Of a DNA stretch of 7,827 nt, positions 6,075 through 7,827 are shown piece after piece (position 1 is the stretch's first letter; each line of letters opens with the position of its first letter). A program made the translations under genes and the position numbers. Origin of the DNA: Bacillota bacterium. GTDB lineage: Bacteria > Bacillota > Dehalobacteriia > UBA4068. The DNA lies in NCBI GenBank assembly GCA_030528765.1, contig JAUMYD010000011.1, forward strand, positions 15,095 through 22,921. Reading direction: 5' to 3'. Under the pieces are notes generated by a model that did no database searches, had not been told where the DNA came from, and was given only the letters and a program-made list of their open reading frames with translations.

Positions 6075-6078
6075 GAGG
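6075..6078 (+). promoter_or_regulatory. Ribosome binding site of the A2M-like gene
   Basis: GAGG, five bases before ATG 6084, is the only plausible ribosome binding site near that start. It overlaps the TGA stop (6074-6076) of a possible 17-codon upstream reading frame. Confidence 0.55.
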
Positions 6079-6083
6079 TTAAG

Positions 6084-7827
6084 ATGAAAAAACTCACCCT
6101 CGTTTTAATTTTTATCATTTTTGCACTGCTGTTGCTCGCTTCCTGGCTGATTTATGGCTGGACCAGGGATATCAGCAAAGATGCAATGGAAAACGCCTTT
6201 TTTTCTGCCACTATGGAGGATGCCGGTGGTGTGGATTGTAATTCTGCCTTTAAGTTGAGCTTTGATGAAGCCATCAGTTCGGCTGCCGTAAATAAGGCAC
6301 TCACTGTCTCTCCGTAGATTGATTTTGGCGTTCACCAGGGGAAAAGCAAACAGGAGGTTTTGATCACGCCCGGGCTGCCGTTGGAGCAGGGCAGTGTTTA
6401 TACCTTCACGCTGAGCGGGGAGGATCAAAGTTACAGCTGGGCTGTGCAGACCAAAAGCCCTGTAAGCCTAACTGCGCTTCGTCCTGGGGATCAGCAGCTC
6501 GCTGTCCCCCTTGATTCCCCGGTAGAGCTGGTTCTTTCTACAACGCTTCAGGTGGATCTGGATCTGCTGGCAGAATATCTGCATATTTCTCCGCAGGTGG
6601 AGGGGAGCTTTGAGCAGAGCGGCCGCGTGCTGCGTTTCACCCCGCAGGAAGAATGGGAGCCGGCCACTGTCTACCGGCTTTCCCTGAAGGAGGGCCTGCC
6701 TTTTGAGGACAGTAGCCTGCTTTTAGAAGAAAGCTACACCTGGTCCTTTGAAACGCAGCGGAGTTCGGATACCTGGACGCTGAGTGCTGCCTCTTCCTTC
6801 CTGCCTGATGAAAATCCGCTCTTTCGGGTGAAGGGTCTTTCTTGTCCGGCCGGTCAGGGAAAGGTGACGGTTCTGGCCTCCCTTTATAAGTTTGCGGATA
6901 CGCTTAGCTATGCAGAGTCTTTAAGCCGGGTCGCAGAGCAGTATCCGGTTTGGAGCGAATCCTTCCGCTGCCTGGGGGGCACTGCTGTGGATCAGTGCCA
7001 GCTGCTTTTCTCCTCCGCTCTTGCTTTGGAGGGGAGTGCCGATGGCAAGGAGCAACTTCTGGAGCTGGATAGTCTGCCGGAAGGCTGTTATATGCTGCGC
7101 TTGATGCAGGGCTCTTCTGTGCGGGATGCTTTTTTCATGGTCAGCCCTCTTTCCGTTTACAGCCTGAGAGATCATGATCAGGCTCTGTTCTGGTCTTTTG
7201 ACGAAAGCAGGGATGGACAGCCCCTGCGCGCTGCTGTTGCTGATCTTTGGGGCGGTGACAGAAACGTGGCAGATGCGGATGGCTTGAGTATGCTGACCGT
7301 TGGTGAGCAGGCTCTGATCTCCGTTTCGGATGAAAACAGGGAGCTGATATTCCCCCTTTGGACCACCGTGGAAGAGCCGGTGTATCCCAATGTCTGGCGT
7401 TACTTATCCAGCGATAAAAAGGTCTATTCAAACGGGGATACGATTCACTTTTACGGGATGCTGGCCACCAGAGACGGCAGCAAGCTGGATTATGAGCGGG
7501 TATCCGTCTATATTCTCCCCCAGGGGGCCGGGCTGGAAGATGCGATCTATCGAGGTTATGCAGAATTGGAGGAGGGTGTTTTCAGCGGCTCTCTGGCGCT
7601 GCCGCAGCTTTTGCCCGGTGCGTATAGCCTGCAGGTCTGGCAGAGCGGCCTGCTTTATATTGAGAGCAGTTTTTTGGTGAACAGTGACAGCAATTATTTG
7701 CTGCCTTCACCTGGGCTTTCGGAGGAGCAGACTGCTGTTCCTCTGGAGCTGGGCGCAGAATACAGGGTCCCGGGCCCAGAGCAGGGAACCAGCCGCCTGT
7801 ATGTGCAGGCAAGTGGTGGCCTGCTTT
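6084..7827 (+). CDS. Alpha-2-macroglobulin-like envelope protein, interrupted by one in-frame TAG, runs off the right edge
   Basis: One frame runs from ATG 6084 to the window end (581 codons), broken only by TAG at codon 78. Residues 1-29 (MKKLTLVLIFIIFALLLLAS...) are a signal anchor with no lipobox. Residues 47-125 and 128-225 resemble Big_5 bacterial Ig-like domains (for example FKLSFDEAISSAAVNKALTV then ITPGLPLEQGSVYTFTLS, and LRFTPQEEWEPATVYRLSL). From about 230 the sequence matches A2M macroglobulin domains: LPEGCYMLRL near 333, DGQPLRAAVADLWGG then DADGLSML near 375-405, and YLSSDKKVYSNGDTIHFYG (440-458), the form of the 'Y-x-P-G-E-x-V-x-F-x-G' hallmark of A2M_N. Bacterial A2Ms are thought to trap proteases at the cell surface. 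The thioester region would lie beyond the window. The upstream fragment alone (6084-6317, 77 residues) would be a short membrane peptide. The gene may be a pseudogene, a readthrough gene or a sequence error. A2M assignment is firm to moderate, intactness uncertain. Confidence 0.72.
6315..6317 (+). other. In-frame amber codon inside the first Ig-like domain
   Basis: The TAG follows ALTVSP and precedes IDFGVHQG. In Big_5-type domains this spot, just after 'V/I-S-P', is normally an ordinary residue in a continuous strand-turn-strand. A single base change from CAG (Gln) or GAG (Glu) would create it. The frame is unbroken on both sides, so this is not a frameshift. Confidence 0.85.

Noticed and set aside
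6315..6320. Frameshift as the cause of the break in the A2M-like gene
   Set aside because: The same frame is coding on both sides of the TAG with a continuous domain pattern, so a substitution is the simplest cause.
7141..7812. Several short frames on both strands at the right end
   Set aside because: They overlap the A2M-like frame, which has the family motifs. The overlapping products show no recognisable features.

Overview
This window looks like a piece of a Bacillota chromosome, most likely a Clostridia-type, possibly gut, anaerobe. The evidence is a pth-mfd-PpiC/PrsA-like lipoprotein gene order known from that group, AGGGAGG/GGAGG-type ribosome binding sites, a Gram-positive-style lipoprotein foldase, and moderately GC-rich genes separated by AT-rich intergenic DNA. 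The phylum is an inference from gene order and style. No rRNA or other marker is present.

Layout. Positions 1-249 hold the 5' end of a minus-strand PRC-barrel protein gene. It is divergent from pth (332-946, peptidyl-tRNA hydrolase), with 82 bp between the two start codons. A 183-bp A-rich spacer containing tandem A-rich repeats and a GC-rich hairpin leads into mfd (1130-4642, transcription-repair coupling factor). A 114-bp AT-rich promoter region, with an extended -10 and several inverted repeats, then leads into a PpiC/PrsA-like foldase lipoprotein gene (4757-5896, probably starting at TTG). That gene ends at a textbook intrinsic terminator (5914-5945). A new promoter, whose -35 box is the centre of a perfect 12-bp palindrome, drives a large extracytoplasmic gene from 6084 to the window edge. 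Its reading frame encodes a membrane anchor, Big_5-like Ig domains and alpha-2-macroglobulin (A2M) MG domains.

How the genes fit together. pth and mfd are housekeeping genes, rescuing peptidyl-tRNA and clearing RNA polymerase stalled at DNA lesions. They are probably co-transcribed or partly so, since no clear terminator separates them. The PpiC lipoprotein folds proteins outside the membrane. The A2M-like protein is also extracytoplasmic, so the right half of the window is envelope biology, but the two envelope genes are separate transcription units.

The most interesting point is that the A2M-like frame is interrupted by one in-frame UAG at 6315-6317, inside the first Ig-like domain. The same frame then stays open for 503 codons to the window end with continuous family-like sequence. 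This could be a fresh nonsense mutation, a sequence error, or real UAG readthrough or suppression. I see no CRISPR array, tRNA, rRNA, insertion sequence or phage gene.
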